Of a stretch of DNA of 44,331 bases, positions 7,579 to 16,110 are shown in pieces. The stretch is from Tannerella sp. (GTDB lineage: Bacteria; Bacteroidota; Bacteroidia; Bacteroidales; Tannerellaceae), in assembly GCA_031272455.1 (NCBI GenBank), contig JAISTS010000002.1, positions 1-44,331 of the forward strand. The letters run 5' to 3'. Position numbers and translations under genes: made by a program. The notes beneath the pieces are model-generated. The model had not been told where the DNA came from, did not search any database, and saw only the letters and a list, made by a program, of their open reading frames with translations. How positions within the stretch are numbered: the first letter of the stretch is position 1; every line of letters starts with the position of its first letter.

Positions 7579-8698
7579 ATGATAACGACAGACCAATTAC
7601 ACGATGTATTGGAACGCGAGGATGCGTTGAGGAGGTATCTTTGACGTCGAAAGCAAAACAATACGTCTCGAAGAAGAAGAGTTAAGGACTCAGGATCCGG
7701 GATTTTGGGACGATCCGAAACGCGCTGAGGCGCAGATGAAAATCGTCAAGGATCTGAAAAAGTGGATTGAGCTATATCGCGAGCTGCACAGCGCGACCGA
7801 AGAGTTGGCGCTGGCATACGAGTATGTGAAAGAGGAGGTGATCACGGAGGCGGAGCTGGATAAGGTTTATGCCCACGCGCTGCAACTGCTTGAAAGTCTT
7901 GAATTTCGCAATATGCTGCGCGAGGAAGCCGACCAGATGAACTGCGTGCTCAAAATCAATTCGGGCGCGGGCGGCACCGAGAGCCAGGACTGGGCGTCGA
8001 TGCTGATGCGTATGTATATGCGCTATGCCGAAGCTAACGATTACAAGCTGACAATCAGCAACTTGCTTGAAGGCGACGAAGCCGGTATCAAGACCGTAAC
8101 TATGAATATTGAGGGCGATTACGCTTACGGCTATCTCAAAGGCGAAAATGGCGTTCACCGCCTTGTGCGCGTCTCGCCGTTCAATGCTCAGGGCAAGCGT
8201 ATGACCTCGTTTGCCTCGGTGTTTGTAACCCCGCTCGTTGACGACTCGATAGACGTAAACATCAGTCCTGCAAACATTTCGTGGGACACCTTCCGTTCGT
8301 CGGGCGCCGGCGGGCAGAACGTCAACAAGGTGGAATCGGGCGTCCGCCTGCGCTATCAGTACAAAGACCCCTACACGGGCGAAGAGGAGGAAATCCTGAT
8401 CGAAAATACCGAGACGCGCGACCAGCCCAAAAACCGCGAAAACGCTATGCGTCAGCTGCGTTCTATCCTCTACGACAAGGAGATGCAGCACCGTCTGGCA
8501 GAAAAAGCCAAGGTCGAAGCGGGCAAGAAAAAGATCGAATGGGGGTCGCAGATACGCAGTTATGTGTTCGACGACCGCCGCGTCAAAGACCATCGCACCA
8601 ACTACCAGACTTCGGATGTCAACGGGGTGATGGACGGCAAGATAGACGACTTCATCAAGGCTTACCTGATGGAATTTGCGGGAAAAGACGCCGAATAA
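7579..8698 (+). CDS. prfB: Peptide chain release factor 2 (programmed +1 frameshift)
   Basis: The track shows only 7736-8698, but translation starts at ATG 7579. The zero frame reads 21 codons to CTT TGA; a +1 slip at 7642 continues in the frame of the track ORF (DVESKTIRLEEEELR...), giving 372 residues against 365 in E. coli. RF2 releases nascent chains at UGA and UAA. The SPF anticodon tripeptide lies at about residues 199-201 and the catalytic GGQ at 244-246 (SGAGGQNVNKVE). The frameshift is the classical autoregulatory device: when RF2 is scarce, the in-frame UGA is read slowly and shifting rises. The gene is monocistronic; no good promoter was found in the repeat-rich 115 bp upstream. 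Confidence 0.96.
7630..7645 (+). promoter_or_regulatory. prfB +1 programmed frameshift site
   Basis: AGGAGGTATCTTTGAC contains an internal Shine-Dalgarno-like AGGAGG, three bases, then the slippery CTT and the UGA stop followed by C. Layout and spacing match the canonical RF2 site AGGGGGTATCTTTGAC. Removing the T of the UGA joins the two frames exactly. Confidence 0.96.
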
Positions 8699-8777
8699 TT
8701 GAACATTTTTATTCATTTATTAACATTAGCGCCATATATTTTAACATTTGACCGATGATAATGTCAAAAATTTTTAC

Positions 8778-8785
8778 TAATTTTG
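8778..8785 (+). promoter_or_regulatory. Possible -7 box (TAATTTTG) of the oad operon
   Basis: It matches TAnnTTTG about 80 bp before oadG, but the nearest upstream TTTG (8747-8750) is 27 bp away, too far for the consensus. Tentative. Confidence 0.3.
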
Positions 8786-8863
8786 AGCCGATTTTTTTAT
8801 TTTTTTCGGAAAGGCGGAAAATCGTGTGGTTTAGGTACTTACATTTTTTAATTCAGTAATAAA

Positions 8864-9139
8864 ATGGATAATTTAGATGAGGTTTTGGTTTTGATGGCGG
8901 TAGGGATGACGACGGTGTTTCTAATCCTGTTGATAGTGATCGGACTTGGCAAGTTGTTGATTTTGATAGTCAACCGCTACATTCCCGAAGCTGTTGGCGT
9001 GTCATCGCCGTCGCCGTTAGTATCGCAAAAGCCATCCGACATTCCTTCGCAGGTGGTCGCGGCGATAGTTGCGGCAGTCAGCATTGCAACCGACGGAAAA
9101 GGCAAAGTCAAATCAATTAAAAGTAACACAGATAAGTAA
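8864..9139 (+). CDS. oadG: Sodium-pump decarboxylase gamma subunit (OadG)
   Basis: 91 residues with one N-terminal membrane helix (VLVLMAVGMTTVFLILLIVIGLGKLLI) and a polar tail with a Ser/Pro-rich linker, the layout of OadG subunits. In oxaloacetate or methylmalonyl-CoA decarboxylases the gamma subunit anchors the biotin-carrying alpha subunit to the membrane-bound beta subunit. The GMxxVF pattern in the helix is typical. It is the first gene of oadG-oadA-oadB, 22 bp before the alpha subunit. Small gamma subunits diverge strongly, so the context carries much of the assignment. Confidence 0.88.
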   Translation: MDNLDEVLVLMAVGMTTVFLILLIVIGLGKLLILIVNRYIPEAVGVSSPSPLVSQKPSDIPSQVVAAIVAAVSIATDGKGKVKSIKSNTDK

Positions 9140-9161
9140 TAATTAAATAGATAGCTTCACA

Positions 9162-11021
9162 ATGAGTCACGAGGTAAAATTTTGTTTGGTATTCAGGGAT
9201 ATGTGGCAGTCAGCCGGAAAATATGTCCCTCGCGTTGACCAGTTGGTACAGGTCGCTCCTGCCATAATTGATATGGGCTGTTTTGCCCGTGTAGAGACGA
9301 ATGGCGGTGGTTTTGAGCAAGTTAATTTGTTGTTCGGCGAAAATCCCAATAAAGCGGTACGCGCCTGGACAAAGCCGTTTCACGATGCCGGCATACAGAC
9401 GCAGATGCTCGACCGTGCGCTTAACGGACTGAGAATGAGTCCCGTTCCTGCCGATGTACGCAAGTTGTTCTACAAGGTAAAAAAAGTTCAGGGAACGGAT
9501 ATCACCCGCACATTCTGCGGGCTGAACGATGTCAGAAATATCATCCCGTCAATCACTTACGCTAAAGATGCCGGTATGATTTCGCAATGCGCCCTGTCGA
9601 TAACACATTCGCCCATTCATACCGTTGAATATTATACTAATATGGCTGTCGAGCTGATAAAAGCCGGAGCTAACGAGATATGTATCAAGGATATGGCAGG
9701 CATCGGACGTCCGTATTCGCTCGGACAGATTGTCGCCAACATCAAAAAGAAATATCCCGACATTCCCATTCAGTATCACAGTCATGCGGGTCCGGGCTTC
9801 AGCGTTGCATCGATACTTGAAGTCTGTCAGGCAGGTTGCGATTATATCGACGTGGGAATGGAACCGCTCTCGTGGGGCACCGGGCATGCCGACCTGCTGA
9901 CCGTACAGGCTATGTTGAAAGATGCCGGCTTCAAGGTGCCGGAAGTCAACATGGAAGCATATATGCGGGTACGCACTCTCGTTCAGGAGTTTATGGACGA
10001 TTTTCTCGGTCTCTACATCAGTCCGCGCAACCGCCTGATGAACTCGTTGCTTATCGCTCCGGGGCTTCCCGGCGGTATGATGGGCAGTTTGATGGCAGAC
10101 CTTGAGACCAATCTCGAATCCATCAATAAGAACCGCAAGAAGAAAGGCGAAAAGGATATGTCGCAGGACGAGCTGCTGATCAAGCTGTTCGACGAGGTGG
10201 CATACGTCTGGCCCCGCGTCGGCTATCCGCCGCTCGTTACACCTTTCAGTCAGTATGTCAAGAACTTAGCGCTTATGAACGTAACTCAGATGCTCAAAGG
10301 CAAGGAGCGCTGGAGCATCATCGCCGACGATATTTGGGATATGCTGCTCGGCAAAGCCGGACGTCTGCCCGGCAAGTTGGCGCCCGAACTGATTGAGAAG
10401 GCTCAGGAAGAAAACCGCGTCTTCTTCGAGGGCAATCCGCAAGACAACTATCCCGATGCGCTGGATAAATATCGCGCCCTGATGAAGGAAAAGCATTGGG
10501 ACACAGGCGAAAACGACGAAGAGCTGTTTGAATATGCCATGCATCCGGCGCAGTATGAAGCATATCGTTCCGGCAAAGCCAAAGCCGATTTCACGGCTGA
10601 CGTCGCCAAGCGCATCGAAGAGAAAAATGCGGCTAACAATCTGCCACAAAAGCCTCAATCACTGTCGGTTGACGTTGATGGCAAACTCTACAAAGTCGTG
10701 GTTTCGTTTGGTAACTCGACCGTAACGGACGAGCCGAAAGAGAAAGAAGAGGAAAAGAAAGTCGAAAGTGCGCCGATTGTGGCAGGCGAGGGTGAACCGC
10801 TGCTTGCACCGCTCGAAGGCAAGTTTTTCCTTGTCAAGAACGCATCGGATACGCCTGTAAAAGAGGGCGATACGGTAGTCAAAGGTCAAACCGTATGCTA
10901 TATCGAGGCGATGAAAGTTTACAATGCCGTAGCTGCCGAAAAAGACGGCGTCATTACGCAAATATGTCTGAAACAGGGCGATTCCGTCGAGGAAGATAAA
11001 CCACTGATGATGATTAAATAA
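9162..11021 (+). CDS. oadA: Biotin-dependent oxaloacetate/pyruvate carboxyltransferase-like subunit (OadA-like) with biotinyl domain
   Basis: 619 residues. The N-terminal TIM barrel (about 5-300) contains CLVFRDMWQS, CIKDMAG and YHSHAGPG, which correspond to the LRDxHQS, CIKDMAG and HTHDTSG motifs of OadA and pyruvate carboxylase. A helical conserved carboxylase domain follows, then a Lys/Glu-rich linker and a biotinyl domain at about 545-619 with IEAMKV, biotin attachment at K585. In the complex it would move CO2 from a carboxylated substrate to biotin. The metal ligands (RD, HxH, K) are kept, but HDTSG has become HAGPG and GTSQP has become GTGHA. I believe this is a Bacteroidales clade trait, so the substrate, oxaloacetate or another acid, is uncertain. 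Confidence 0.85.
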   Translation: MSHEVKFCLVFRDMWQSAGKYVPRVDQLVQVAPAIIDMGCFARVETNGGGFEQVNLLFGENPNKAVRAWTKPFHDAGIQTQMLDRALNGLRMSPVPADVRKLFYKVKKVQGTDITRTFCGLNDVRNIIPSITYAKDAGMISQCALSITHSPIHTVEYYTNMAVELIKAGANEICIKDMAGIGRPYSLGQIVANIKKKYPDIPIQYHSHAGPGFSVASILEVCQAGCDYIDVGMEPLSWGTGHADLLTVQAMLKDAGFKVPEVNMEAYMRVRTLVQEFMDDFLGLYISPRNRLMNSLLIAPGLPGGMMGSLMADLETNLESINKNRKKKGEKDMSQDELLIKLFDEVAYVWPRVGYPPLVTPFSQYVKNLALMNVTQMLKGKERWSIIADDIWDMLLGKAGRLPGKLAPELIEKAQEENRVFFEGNPQDNYPDALDKYRALMKEKHWDTGENDEELFEYAMHPAQYEAYRSGKAKADFTADVAKRIEEKNAANNLPQKPQSLSVDVDGKLYKVVVSFGNSTVTDEPKEKEEEKKVESAPIVAGEGEPLLAPLEGKFFLVKNASDTPVKEGDTVVKGQTVCYIEAMKVYNAVAAEKDGVITQICLKQGDSVEEDKPLMMIK

Positions 11022-11031
11022 GGACGCGGGA

Positions 11032-12267
11032 ATGAACGAGATATTTCAAAACCTGTACAGTATGACGGCTTTCAGCAATATCATTGCCGAGCCGCAGATA
11101 TTAATAATGTACGCGCTGGCGTTCACGCTGCTCTACCTCGGCATAGTGAAGGAATATGAGCCTTTGTTGCTGATTCCCATAGCGTTTGGCGTGCTGATAG
11201 CCAATTTCCCCGGTGGCGATATGGGCGTGATACAAGCCGATGAGCACGGGATGGTGATGGTGAACGGTATCGAAAAAAACATCTGGGATATGCCGTTGCA
11301 CGACATTGCCCACGAGCTGGGGCTGATGAATTTCATCTATTATATGCTGATTAAGACGGGCTTCCTGCCGCCAATCATCTTTATGGGCGTCGGGGCGCTG
11401 ACCGATTTCGGTCCGATGTTGCGCAACCTGAGGCTGTCCATCTTTGGCGCTGCCGCCCAGTTGGGCATCTTCACGGTGCTGATAGCTGCTGTCCTGATGG
11501 GCTTCACGCCGAAAGAAGCGGCTTCGCTTGGCATTATCGGGGGCGCCGACGGTCCGACAGCTATCTTCACGACGATAAAATTAGCGCCACATCTGCTGGG
11601 AGCTATCGCCATCGCTGCATATTCGTATATGGCGCTTGTGCCTGTAATTATTCCGCTCGTTACCAAGCTGTTATGCACAAAACGAGAATTAAGCATCAAT
11701 ATGAAGGAAGAAGAGCGTAAAGCGGGCGGAGCTGTGGAAATCAAGAATTTGCGAGCGCTGAAGATCATTTTCCCGATAGCTGTAACTACGATTGTAGCTC
11801 TGTTTGTACCGACGGCAGTGCCGCTTGTCGGGATGTTGATGTTCGGCAATCTTGTAAAGGAAATCGGCTCAAACACATCGCGCCTGCTTGATGCGGCAGC
11901 CAACAGCATAATGAACGCCGCCACTATCTTCCTCGGACTGTCGGTCGGCGCCACAATGACTGCCGAAGCATTCCTTAATTTTCAGACAATTGGCATTGTG
12001 ATAGGCGGATTTCTTGCCTTTGCGCTGTCGATTTCGGGCGGTATCCTGTTTGTGAAACTCGTAAACCTGTTTTCTACGCAGAAAATCAATCCGTTAGTTG
12101 GCGCAACGGGCTTAAGCGCCGTGCCGATGGCTTCGCGCGTCGCCAACGAAATAGCCCTGAAGTACGACCCCAAAAATCATGTGCTTCAGTATTGTATGTC
12201 GAGCAACATCTCCGGCGTAATCGGTTCTGCCGTAGCTGCAGGAGTACTTATTTCTTTCTTGGGATGA
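11032..12267 (+). CDS. oadB: Sodium-translocating decarboxylase beta subunit (OadB)
   Basis: 411 residues, nearly all membrane-embedded. GFLPPIIFMGVGALTDFGPML (about 110-130) and GGADGPTAIF (170-179, with the essential Asp at 173) are OadB/MmdB/GcdB signatures. This subunit decarboxylates carboxybiotin and couples the reaction to export of sodium ions. It follows oadA by 10 bp and ends in an ATGA overlap with the next gene, so the pump genes and the protease are probably on one message. Together with pckA elsewhere in the window it suggests a sodium-based energy economy around oxaloacetate. The family is certain; the substrate depends on the alpha subunit. Confidence 0.94.
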   Translation: MNEIFQNLYSMTAFSNIIAEPQILIMYALAFTLLYLGIVKEYEPLLLIPIAFGVLIANFPGGDMGVIQADEHGMVMVNGIEKNIWDMPLHDIAHELGLMNFIYYMLIKTGFLPPIIFMGVGALTDFGPMLRNLRLSIFGAAAQLGIFTVLIAAVLMGFTPKEAASLGIIGGADGPTAIFTTIKLAPHLLGAIAIAAYSYMALVPVIIPLVTKLLCTKRELSINMKEEERKAGGAVEIKNLRALKIIFPIAVTTIVALFVPTAVPLVGMLMFGNLVKEIGSNTSRLLDAAANSIMNAATIFLGLSVGATMTAEAFLNFQTIGIVIGGFLAFALSISGGILFVKLVNLFSTQKINPLVGATGLSAVPMASRVANEIALKYDPKNHVLQYCMSSNISGVIGSAVAAGVLISFLG

Positions 12268-13649
12268 AACGCAAGAAACAGTTCAGCCTGCTGTTTGCCG
12301 TCGTTTTGGCATTTGGGATTTGCACTGCCGACGCCGACCCAAGCTACTGTTTTCGTATCTATCTGAAAGACAAAGGAGTAACAGATGCATCGCTTGCCGA
12401 CCCTTCGCAATTTCTTTCCGCCGAAGCTATAGCGCGACGCGAAAAGAGGCTGACCGACATCACATTAACCGACGTCCCGATAGCTGCCTCGCAAATCGCC
12501 GCCATAGCAGCTGAAAATGTACGCATAGTTACGCAAAGCAAATGGATGGGAACGGTTGTTGTTGAAAGCTCTGACAGTCTGATATTCAATAGATTAAAAG
12601 CGCTACCGACAGTTGATTCCGTGTTGCTTGTCTGGCGCGGCGAAGACAGGCTGAAAAGCCGCAACTGCACCGAAAACACTGTGCAGCTGACACCTTCTTC
12701 CGAAAAAATGTCCGACGACTACGGATACAGCCGCGAACAAATCGAGATGCTTAACGGCATCAGGCTGCACGACCTCGGCAAGCGCGGACAGGGAATGAGG
12801 ATAGCCGTTATCGACGCGGGATTTCTGAATGTCAATAAGATAGCAGCTTTTTCATCGTTAAATCTTATCGGGACGCACAATGTTGTCTTTCCCGACGGCG
12901 ACGTTTATTGCGACGACGAGCACGGCACCAAAGTGCTGTCGTGCCTTGCCGCCAATCTGCCTGGACTGATGGTCGGGACGGCGCCCGAAGCCTCGTATCT
13001 GCTTATCAAAAGCGAAGACCCGCGAGCCGAATATCCTATTGAGGAAGATTTCTGGGCTGCCGCGCTCGAATATGCTGACAGTGTGGGGGTTGACATCGTC
13101 AGCTCGTCGCTCGGATATAGCAAATTCGACCTCATCGACACCATTTACCGCACTGCCGACCTCGACGGCAAGACGGCGTTTATCTCGCAAGTGGCTGATA
13201 TTGCCGAAGAAAAAGGTATGCTGCTCTTTGTCAGCGCCGGAAACGAGGGCAACCAGACTTGGCAAAAGATAACATTTCCTGCCGATGCAGCTGATATACT
13301 GACAGTTGGCTCTATAAACGGGCAGGGTGAACATTCGTCGTTCAGCTCAACCGGATTTACTGCCGATTTGCGCGTAAAGCCTGATATTGTGGCGCTTGGG
13401 AGCTATACTACTGTGATTGACTCTTCGGGAAATATCGCACATTCTAACGGCACCTCGTTTGCCACGCCGATAGCTGCCGGACTTGGGGCTTGCCTCTGGC
13501 AGGCTTGTTCGTGGCTTAACAACAAGGAAATCATCCAGTTAATCCGATCTACTGCTTCACAGGCTGATCGTCCTGACGTGGAGCAGGGCTATGGTGTTCC
13601 CGATTTTTACAAAGCCTACCAGAAAGAACTCAATGGACCTGTTCAATGA
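12264..13649 (+). CDS. Exported subtilisin-like serine protease (S8 family)
   Basis: Start set at ATG 12264 (ATGA overlap with oadB); the 24 extra N-terminal residues in the track are out-of-frame oadB sequence. The 461-residue product has a signal peptide (KKQFSLLFAVVLAFGICTADA), a prodomain-like region to about 165, and an S8 domain with catalytic D184 (AVIDAGF), H220 (DEHGTKV), N327 (SAGNEGN) and S398 (NGTSFATP). All four key residues are present, so it should be active in the periplasm or outside. No T9SS sorting domain is visible. In Bacteroidales an S8 peptidase directly before xseA is, to my knowledge, a recurrent order. Its substrate is unknown. Confidence 0.9.
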   Translation: MKRKKQFSLLFAVVLAFGICTADADPSYCFRIYLKDKGVTDASLADPSQFLSAEAIARREKRLTDITLTDVPIAASQIAAIAAENVRIVTQSKWMGTVVVESSDSLIFNRLKALPTVDSVLLVWRGEDRLKSRNCTENTVQLTPSSEKMSDDYGYSREQIEMLNGIRLHDLGKRGQGMRIAVIDAGFLNVNKIAAFSSLNLIGTHNVVFPDGDVYCDDEHGTKVLSCLAANLPGLMVGTAPEASYLLIKSEDPRAEYPIEEDFWAAALEYADSVGVDIVSSSLGYSKFDLIDTIYRTADLDGKTAFISQVADIAEEKGMLLFVSAGNEGNQTWQKITFPADAADILTVGSINGQGEHSSFSSTGFTADLRVKPDIVALGSYTTVIDSSGNIAHSNGTSFATPIAAGLGACLWQACSWLNNKEIIQLIRSTASQADRPDVEQGYGVPDFYKAYQKELNGPVQ

Positions 13650-14892
13650 CATATCCGAAAAAGATAATCCGCTATCATTAAGCGACTTAAACAGTCGAGT
13701 TGAGATGGCTATTCACGCTTCGTTTCCGGAGACCTGCTGGGTACGGGCTGAAACGAGCGATGTCCGCGTTAACGCTTCATCCGGACATTGCTATTTGGAA
13801 TTTATTGAAAAAGACGAACTTACGGGTCAGTTCACAGCCAAGGCGCGAGGTTCGATCTGGGCGCGGACATTCAAACGACTGCAACCTTATTTTGAAGACA
13901 TCACGGGTCAAGAGTTTAAATCCGGACTTAAAGTGCTCGTGAACGTAACGGTAGAATTTCATCGCGTCTATGGATACAGCCTCACAATCAACGACATAGA
14001 ACCATCTTACACGCTTGGCGACATAATTAAAAAGCGTCTCGAAACGATCAACCGGCTTAAGGCAGACGGCGTTTATGATATGAACCGTGAGTTGCCATTT
14101 CCCGACCTGCCACAGCGGATTGCCGTAATCACTTCGCCTACGGCAGCCGGTTACGAAGACTTCGTTAATCAGCTGATAAATAACGCTTTTAGCTATCAAT
14201 TCTATATCAAACTGTTTCCTGCCGTAATGCAGGGCGACAAGACGGAAGAGTCTGTCATCGAGGCGCTTGGCAATGTCAGTCGCTATACGGAAATGTTTGA
14301 CGTCGTTGTGATTATCCGCGGCGGCGGCTCGGCATCGGAACTTAACTGCTTCGATTCGTATCCTTTAGCATCGCATTGCGCGCAGTTTCCGCTGCCGATA
14401 ATAACCGGAATAGGGCATGAGCGCGACGACACTATCGTCGATATGGTGGCTAATACTCGGATGAAAACGCCAACCGCCGTCGCCGCTTTCCTGATAGAAA
14501 AAATGCACGAGCAGGCAGGAGAATTGGTTGATATTCAGGAATATATTTGCGAGAGAACAGCCGGATTACTGACTGTTTACGACACTCAACTGCGACTGCT
14601 CGCCGCCCGTTTCCCTTCGATGGTAACGCAATTGCTCGAACGCCGTAAAACGCAACTTATCACGCTCAGCAACCAGCTATCAGCCGCCCATCTGCTGATC
14701 GCCAAACAGGATAAAGAACTCGAACTGACAGCTCAATTCCTGAAAATGGCATCGCCCGAATACATCCTGCAACGCGGTTATTCGCTGACTGTCAGAAATG
14801 GACAAATCATAAAACGCGCGGCAGAACTGTCGGCGGGCGACGAAATCGCAATTCGCTATTCTGACGGCGAGCGGGCAGCTGTCATCAAATGA
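13633..14892 (+). CDS. xseA: Exodeoxyribonuclease VII large subunit
   Basis: I start at ATG 13633 (MDLFNDISEKDNPLSLSDLN), which overlaps the protease gene by 17 nt; the track start lies further inside the protease. The 419-residue product has an N-terminal OB-fold (about 15-110), then the ExoVII catalytic region with RIAVITSPTAAGYEDF, RGGGSASELNCFDS and ITGIGHERDDTIVD, and a helical C-terminal part. ExoVII degrades single-stranded DNA from both ends to oligonucleotides. The small subunit follows 82 bp later, as in most Bacteroidetes. Length and motifs are normal. Confidence 0.96.
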   Translation: MDLFNDISEKDNPLSLSDLNSRVEMAIHASFPETCWVRAETSDVRVNASSGHCYLEFIEKDELTGQFTAKARGSIWARTFKRLQPYFEDITGQEFKSGLKVLVNVTVEFHRVYGYSLTINDIEPSYTLGDIIKKRLETINRLKADGVYDMNRELPFPDLPQRIAVITSPTAAGYEDFVNQLINNAFSYQFYIKLFPAVMQGDKTEESVIEALGNVSRYTEMFDVVVIIRGGGSASELNCFDSYPLASHCAQFPLPIITGIGHERDDTIVDMVANTRMKTPTAVAAFLIEKMHEQAGELVDIQEYICERTAGLLTVYDTQLRLLAARFPSMVTQLLERRKTQLITLSNQLSAAHLLIAKQDKELELTAQFLKMASPEYILQRGYSLTVRNGQIIKRAAELSAGDEIAIRYSDGERAAVIK

Positions 14893-14974
14893 ACAAGAAT
14901 GAGAATAAATGTCCGTTTTTTTCGGAAAAAATAAGTAAATTTGTAGCAAGAAACGATTAGCATCAATCAGAATA

Positions 14975-15169
14975 ATGGAAAAGCAAGAATCTTATAATGA
15001 GTCGATTACAAAGCTGCGCGAGATAGTAGCCGACATTGAACAAGGCGAACTCGACGTCGATATCCTTTCGGAAAAGGTCAAGGAAGCCAGCCGCCTGATA
15101 AAAGTTTGCAAGGACAAGCTGTTCAAGGCAGACGAAGAAGTAAAAAAAATACTGGAGGAACTGCAATGA
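14975..15169 (+). CDS. xseB: Exodeoxyribonuclease VII small subunit
   Basis: 64 residues forming a two-helix hairpin: SYNESITKLREIVADIEQGELDVDILSEKVKEA is the standard XseB signature, including the ExGEL.VD turn. Multiple copies of this subunit wrap the XseA coiled coil. Its stop overlaps the ispD start (ATGA at 15166-15169). A TAAATTTG box at 14936-14943 in the gap after xseA could be a -7 element, but the -33 region is only a T-run 16 bp upstream, so read-through from xseA is at least as likely. Confidence 0.94.
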   Translation: MEKQESYNESITKLREIVADIEQGELDVDILSEKVKEASRLIKVCKDKLFKADEEVKKILEELQ

Positions 15170-15846
15170 CGCGCGGCGTAATCATAGTCGCAGGCGGACG
15201 CGGCGTGCGTATGGGCGGCGATTTGCCGAAGCAGTTTATCCCCGTCTGCGGCAAGCCCGTTCTGATGCACACCATCGAGACGTTCAACCGCTGGGATGCG
15301 CAGGCTAAACTCGTCGTCGTATTGCCTGAGGCGCATCGCGAGTACTGGGATATGCTGTGCCGCGAGCTGGATTGCCGGATTGCGCATCAGGTCGTCGCCG
15401 GTGGTGAGACGCGCTTTCATTCCGTACGCAACGGCTTGCGGCAGATGACTGACTGTGAGATTATTGGCGTTCACGACGGTGTACGTCCGTTTGTTTCTGC
15501 CGAAGTCGTCGAGGCTTGTTTTGATATGGCGGAGAGGCGCGGGGCGGTGGCGCCCGTCGTTCCGGTGGAGGAATCTATCCGTTTTTGCGACGGAAGGGGC
15601 AACCACGCCGTTAATCGCGCCGACTACTGCATCGTTCAGACGCCTCAGGTCTTTCGCGCCGAAATCCTGCTTGACGCCTACAACCGCCCTTACACACCCG
15701 ACTTTACCGACGACGCATCGGTAGTCGAAGCGTCGGGCATAACGGTCAGCCTTGTAGAAAGCAATCGCGAAAATATCAAGATCACTTCGCCGGCAGACCT
15801 CGCTGTAGCCGAATACTTAATCGCCAGCAAACGAGACAATTCCTAA
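15166..15846 (+). CDS. ispD: 2-C-methyl-D-erythritol 4-phosphate cytidylyltransferase
   Basis: Start corrected to ATG 15166; the 20 extra residues in the track come from xseB in another frame. 226 residues, typical for IspD. The N-terminal nucleotide-binding loop VAGGRGVRMGGDLPKQF, the GETRFHSVRNGL segment, HDGVRPFV and TDDASVVE are the family motifs. It makes CDP-methylerythritol in the MEP isoprenoid pathway. The start overlaps the xseB stop by 4 bp, implying coupled translation, although the two functions are unrelated. The stop codon overlaps the end of a minus-strand remnant. Confidence 0.96.
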   Translation: MTRGVIIVAGGRGVRMGGDLPKQFIPVCGKPVLMHTIETFNRWDAQAKLVVVLPEAHREYWDMLCRELDCRIAHQVVAGGETRFHSVRNGLRQMTDCEIIGVHDGVRPFVSAEVVEACFDMAERRGAVAPVVPVEESIRFCDGRGNHAVNRADYCIVQTPQVFRAEILLDAYNRPYTPDFTDDASVVEASGITVSLVESNRENIKITSPADLAVAEYLIASKRDNS

Positions 15847-15944
15847 TCCCGCTTACGAACATAATCCTGCAGAGCGGCGACATACTCGTTAAACGCCTCT
15901 ACTCCAATCGGCGTAATCCGGCAAATCGTTTCTGACTTTAACAT
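15843..15944 (-). pseudogene. Remnant of a winged-helix transcriptional regulator (C-terminus only)
   Basis: On the minus strand 33 codons read MLKSETICRITPIGVEAFNEY...LQDYVRKRD and stop. The CRITPxGxEAFxxYVxAL pattern is the typical end of small winged-helix (HTH_34/MarR-like) regulators in Bacteroidetes. A stop codon lies directly before the ATG in this frame, so no helix-turn-helix remains. I read it as a decayed gene whose front has been lost; a real micro-protein cannot be excluded. Too short for the ORF track. Confidence 0.5.
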
Positions 15945-16036
15945 TTAAACCCTGCATTTTTAACATTTGTTCACATTGCGATTTTAGCATATAAATTTTT
16001 TTTGCAATTAAAGCATCATATTTGCGGGAAAATGAT

Positions 16037-16044
16037 TACCTTTG
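16037..16044 (+). promoter_or_regulatory. Possible -7 box (TACCTTTG) for rpsA
   Basis: TACCTTTG lies 66 bp before the rpsA ATG. The best TTTG upstream (16021-16024) is only 12 bp away, so the -33 element is unclear. The leader is AT-rich with three ATTAACTT-like repeats. Confidence 0.4.
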
Positions 16045-16110
16045 CCGAACTTTTGAGAATTGTAACTGAATGTTTAACTTATTAACTTAAAAACGAGAGT
16101 ATTAACTTTA

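Noticed and set aside
7639-7645. Frameshift as a sequencing error or pseudogene in prfB
   Set aside because: The CTTTGAC context with AGGAGG at the right distance is the known regulatory site, and both frames are otherwise intact.
7736-8698. prfB as a 320-residue gene starting at 7736
   Set aside because: The canonical frameshift site and the in-frame upstream residues show the real start at 7579.
7772-8716. 314-residue minus-strand ORF opposite prfB
   Set aside because: Antisense shadow of a well-conserved gene; composition rich in Val, His and Arg and no motif.
12192-12263. N-terminal extension of the protease in the track
   Set aside because: It is the end of oadB read in another frame; the signal peptide begins at 12264.
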